Shown here in pieces: positions 60,865 to 64,000 of a stretch of DNA of 64,000 nucleotides (positions are counted from its first letter, which is position 1; every line of letters begins with the position of its first letter). This DNA is from Shinella sp. UYSO24 (lineage in GTDB: Bacteria; Pseudomonadota; Alphaproteobacteria; Rhizobiales; Rhizobiaceae). Both the position numbers and the translations under genes were made by a program. The stretch is from the NCBI GenBank assembly GCA_902167985.1, contig CABHNZ010000009.1, positions 62,001-126,000 of the forward strand, in the 5' to 3' direction. A model generated the notes under the pieces. That model saw nothing but the letters and a program-made list of their open reading frames with translations. It was not told the DNA's origin and did not search any database.

Positions 60865-60901
60865 ATAGATGAAAACTATCGATATTTGGAAATTTATCTA
60901 T
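60865..60901 (+). promoter_or_regulatory. OxyR operator upstream of ahpC
   Basis: The first half, ATAGATGAAAACTAT, matches the OxyR consensus ATAGnTnnnAnCTAT at every fixed position. Exactly 7 bases later a second half, TGGAAATTTATCTAT, matches only on its right side. This is the two-half-site spacing of an OxyR tetramer site. It lies about 80-110 bases before ahpC. Confidence 0.85.
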
Positions 60902-60977
60902 TTCCTTTATTGCGCTGCGGTGTCTATGGTGCGCCGCGAAAGCCCCTCCCGCTTTTTCACAACGATCAGGATTACCA

Positions 60978-61541
60978 ATGGCTGTTATCAACACCGAAAT
61001 TAAGCCCTTCAAGGCGCAGGCCTTCAAGCAGGGCAAGTTCATCGAAGTCACGGATGCCGACGTCAAGGGCAAGTGGGCGGTCTTCTTCTTCTACCCGGCC
61101 GACTTCACCTTCGTTTGCCCGACCGAACTCGGCGACGTGGCTGACCACTATGCCGAACTGCAGCGCCTCGGCGTCGAAGTCTACTCGGTTTCCACCGACA
61201 CGCACTTCACCCACAAGGCCTGGCACGATTCGTCGGAAACGATCGGCAAGATCGAATACACGATGATCGGCGACCCGACCGGTGCGATCACCCGCAACTT
61301 CGACGTCATGCGCGAAGGCGAAGGCCTTGCTGACCGCGGCACGTTCATCGTTGACCCGGACGGCATCATCCAGGCCATGGAAATCACCGCTGAAGGCGTT
61401 GGCCGTAACGCTGCCGACCTGCTGCGCAAGCTGAAGGCTGCCCAGTACGTTCGCGCGCATCCCGGTGAAGTTTGCCCGGCGAAGTGGGAAGAGGGCGAAA
61501 AGACGCTCGCTCCGTCGCTCAGCCTCGTCGGCAAGATCTAA
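60978..61541 (+). CDS. ahpC: alkyl hydroperoxide reductase subunit C (typical 2-Cys peroxiredoxin)
   Basis: 187 residues, intact. Peroxidatic Cys in [11 protein letters not shown], resolving Cys in [21 protein letters not shown] is the signature. Reduces H2O2 and organic peroxides with AhpF as reductant. Preceded by an OxyR site, followed by ahpF. The C-terminus is the family ending. Confidence 0.97.
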   Translation: MAVINTEIKPFKAQAFKQGKFIEVTDADVKGKWAVFFFYPADFTFVCPTELGDVADHYAELQRLGVEVYSVSTDTHFTHKAWHDSSETIGKIEYTMIGDPTGAITRNFDVMREGEGLADRGTFIVDPDGIIQAMEITAEGVGRNAADLLRKLKAAQYVRAHPGEVCPAKWEEGEKTLAPSLSLVGKI

Positions 61542-61558
61542 GGTCTTCAATGACCGCG

Positions 61559-61583
61559 CCGGCCCGATGTGTCATCGGGCCGG
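61559..61583 (+). repeat. 11-bp hairpin between ahpC and ahpF
   Basis: CCGGCCCGATG TGT CATCGGGCCGG, a perfect stem with a 3-base loop in the 175-base gap. No T run follows, so it is more likely an RNA stabiliser or partial attenuator than a full terminator. Confidence 0.6.
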
Positions 61584-61716
61584 TCGCTGACGCCACGATG
61601 CGCCGATCTCCATTCGGCAGCACCCCGGCGATTTAAAAAAACCTACCCTTTTCCATCGGCGACCTTTTACGGCCCACGGAGCGTTCCGGCGGGTCTGCCA
61701 GAACGGAGTTTCCTCC

Positions 61717-63290
61717 ATGCTCGACGACAGCCTCAAGACCCAGCTCAAGGCCTACCTGGAAAAGGTGGTCCGCCCGATCGAAATTCACGCATCCATCAAC
61801 GACACGCCGAAATCGGCGGAAATGTCTTCGCTGCTCGCCGAAATTGCTGCGCTGAGCGACAAGATTACCGTTGTGGAACATGCCGGCCCGCGCGCGCCGT
61901 CCTTCTCGCTGACGAGCCCCGGCCACGATATCAGCCTGACCTTCGCCGGCATTCCGCTCGGGCATGAATTTACCTCGCTGGTTCTGGCGCTTCTGCAGGT
62001 CGGTGGTCATCCGCCGCGGTTGGAGCAGTCGATCATCGACCAGATCAAGGATCTCGATGGCGACTTCCAGTTCGAGACCTATTTCTCGCTGAGCTGCCAG
62101 AATTGCCCTGACGTGGTGCAGGCCTTGAACCTGATGGCCGTGCTCAACCCGCGCATCAAGCATGTGGCGATCGATGGTGCCGTCTTCCCGAAGGAAGTCG
62201 AGGCACGCCAGATCATGTCCGTGCCGACTGTCTATCTGAACGGCGAAGTCTTCGGCCAGGGCCGTATGGATGCCGAGCAGATCGTTGCCAAGCTCGACAC
62301 CAATGCCGGTGCCCGCAGCGCCGAAAAGATCAAGGGCAAGGCGCCCTTCGAGGTTCTCGTCATCGGTGGCGGCCCGGCCGGCGCTGCTGCTGCCGTCTAC
62401 GCTGCCCGCAAGGGTATCCGCACCGGCGTGGCTGCGGAGCGCTTCGGCGGTCAGGTTCTCGACACGATGGCGATCGAGAACTTCATTTCCGTGCCGCATA
62501 CGGAAGGTCCGCAGTTTGCGGCCGCTCTCGAAGAGCATGTGAAGCAGTATGACGTCGATGTCATGAACCTGCAGCGCGCCGAAAAGCTGACCAAGAGCGG
62601 CGATCATTTCGAAGTGACGCTTGCCAATGGCGCGACGCTCTCGTCGAAGACGGTCATCCTTTCGACCGGCGCCCGCTGGCGCCAGATGGGCGTTCCCGGT
62701 GAAGAGCAGTATCGCAACAAGGGCGTTGCCTATTGCCCGCATTGCGATGGTCCGCTGTTCAAGGGCAAGCGCGTCGCCGTTATCGGTGGTGGCAATTCCG
62801 GTGTGGAAGCGGCGATCGATCTGGCCGGCATTACCGCCCATGTGACGCTGATCGAATTCGATTCCAAGCTGCGCGCCGATGAGGTTCTGCAGCGCAAGCT
62901 GAACAGCCTGCCGAACGTGACGGTGCTGATGAATGCCCGCACGACCGAGGTGAAGGGTGATGGCCAGAAGGTCAACGGCATCGTCTACGAAAACCGTACG
63001 ACCGGCGAAGTCCACACGATCGCGCTCGAAGGCATTTTCGTGCAGATCGGCCTTCTGCCGAACACGGAATGGCTGAAGGGCACGATCGAGCTCAGCCCGC
63101 GCGGCGAGATCGTTGTCGATCACCATGGTCAGACGTCCCTGCCGGGCGTGTTTGCCGCAGGCGATTGCACGACCGTGCCTTACAAGCAGATCGTGATTGC
63201 AGTCGGTGAGGGCGCCAAGCGTCGCTGGCCGCCTTCGATCACCTGATCCGCACCTCTGCTCCGGCGGAAGCGGAAAGCAAGGCGGCCTGA
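61717..63290 (+). CDS. ahpF: alkyl hydroperoxide reductase subunit F (one frameshift)
   Basis: NADH-dependent flavoprotein that reduces AhpC. 524 residues after repair. N-terminal double thioredoxin domain with CxxC in [11 protein letters not shown] motif [17 protein letters not shown]; second CxxC in [13 protein letters not shown] motif [18 protein letters not shown]. The break near 63219 (GCCAAGCGTCG for GCC AAG GCG TCG) removes the final 25 residues; one G restores [20 protein letters not shown]. Without the repair the frame ends at 63246 with a wrong tail. Confidence 0.94.
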
Positions 63291-63323
63291 CGGCCGCTAC
63301 GTTTGACGCAGAGCTAGACAGGA

Positions 63324-64000
63324 ATGACGACGCTTCGTGAGCTGGAATATCTGGTTGCGCTTGCAAAGTACCGGCATTTCGGCCGGGCGGCGGAGGCGTG
63401 CCTGATCAGCCAGCCGACGCTTTCGGCGCAACTGAAAAAGCTGGAGACCGAACTCGGTGTCCAGCTCGTCGAGCGGGATTCGCGCGGCGTCATTCTGACC
63501 GAATTCGGGGTGAAGGCGGCCGAACGCGCCCGCCGCATCCTTCTGGAAGTGCAGCATCTGAAAGATGCGGCACAGGAAAGCCGTAACCCCGAAACAGGGG
63601 CCGTCCGGCTCGGGCTTTTCCCGACGCTCGGCCCCTATCTCCTGCCGCTGGTCATGCCCGGCATCGCGACGCGCTTTCCCGGCCTGCAATTGCTGCTGAT
63701 CGAGGAGAAGAGCGATGCGCTGGCGGCAAGCCTGCGTAATGGAGAAATCGATGCGGCAATCCTGGCTCTGCCGGTTGCCGGCGAACAGTTCGTGCATGAA
63801 TTCCTGTTCGAAGAGCCGTTTCTTCTCGCCGTGCCGAACACCCATCCGCTCAGCGACCGTGACCGCATACCGCTTGCCTCCCTCTCCGATGAGGAGCTGA
63901 TGCTTCTGGAAGAAGGGCATTGCCTGCGGGATCAGGCACTCGATGTCTGCCATCTTGCCGGGGCACTGGAGCGGCCGACCTTCCGGGCCACCAGCCTTGA
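63324..64000 (+). CDS. oxyR: hydrogen peroxide-inducible activator OxyR (3'-truncated by window)
   Basis: LysR-family regulator, 225 residues visible. The N-terminal helix-turn-helix is LRELEYLVALAKYRHFGRAAEACLISQPTLSAQLKKLE. The redox Cys pair is intact: EEGHCLRDQALDVC matches E. coli C199 and C208 with HCLRDQA. Codirectional with ahpC-ahpF and following by 33 bases. No frameshift in the visible part. It very likely binds the operator before ahpC. Confidence 0.95.
   Translation, partial: MTTLRELEYLVALAKYRHFGRAAEACLISQPTLSAQLKKLETELGVQLVERDSRGVILTEFGVKAAERARRILLEVQHLKDAAQESRNPETGAVRLGLFPTLGPYLLPLVMPGIATRFPGLQLLLIEEKSDALAASLRNGEIDAAILALPVAGEQFVHEFLFEEPFLLAVPNTHPLSDRDRIPLASLSDEELMLLEEGHCLRDQALDVCHLAGALERPTFRATSL

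Overview
The window is ordinary chromosomal DNA of an alphaproteobacterium, very probably family Rhizobiaceae (Rhizobium, Agrobacterium, Sinorhizobium and relatives). The evidence is high GC, the cyclic beta-1,2-glucan genes ndvB/ndvA, an RpoH2-type sigma factor, CarD, PHB genes with PhaR, a SAM-II riboswitch before metA, EcfG-type promoters and CtrA-like boxes. The gene order ndvB-ndvA-luxR-pyc-...-phaR-phbAB-...-rpoH2-...-thiBPQ recalls published rhizobial chromosomes; this is from memory and was not checked. I see no phage, insertion sequence, integrase, CRISPR array or defence island.

Layout. 1-9 kb: 3' part of ndvB and its exporter ndvA. 9-16 kb: LuxR-type regulator, pyruvate carboxylase, DeoR-type regulator with an MFS permease. 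16-24 kb: ispG, OmpA-like lipoprotein, prenyl synthase, mtgA, glutathione S-transferase, rpmF, phaR diverging from phbA-phbB. 24-31 kb: EcfG-promoter operon of two tiny envelope proteins, Suv3-like helicase, S4 protein, fdxA, carD, rpoH2. 31-40 kb (mostly minus strand): M48 protease, thiQ-thiP-thiB under a TPP riboswitch, VOC protein, stress-type receiver protein, Uup-like ABC-F ATPase, thiamine pyrophosphokinase. 40-48 kb: metA, galM, two small proteins, tRNA-Gly, prdX, cnoX-like, Lon-N protein, Trm112-like, flavin hydroxylase, tesB. 48-55 kb: glnK-amtB from a sigma-54 promoter, ftsK, lolA-like, xthA, heme-oxygenase-like. 56-64 kb: ffh, chorismate mutase, rpsP-rimM-trmD-rplS, then ahpC-ahpF-oxyR with an OxyR operator; oxyR runs off the end.

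The most striking property is technical. About 30 single-base deletions, nearly all removing one base of a short homopolymer, interrupt about 20 genes, including ftsK, pyc, ispA and ahpF. No lone insertion is needed. Restoring one base at each site rebuilds full-length proteins, so I treat them as consensus errors rather than pseudogenes, and I annotate each gene across its break(s) with the repaired length.

Functionally the region combines envelope and osmoadaptation functions, carbon storage (pyc, PHB), thiamine and methionine homeostasis under riboswitches, nitrogen sensing and peroxide defence. I did not find a convincing undescribed system. The best new leads are regulatory: two consensus EcfG promoters and two CtrA-like boxes.
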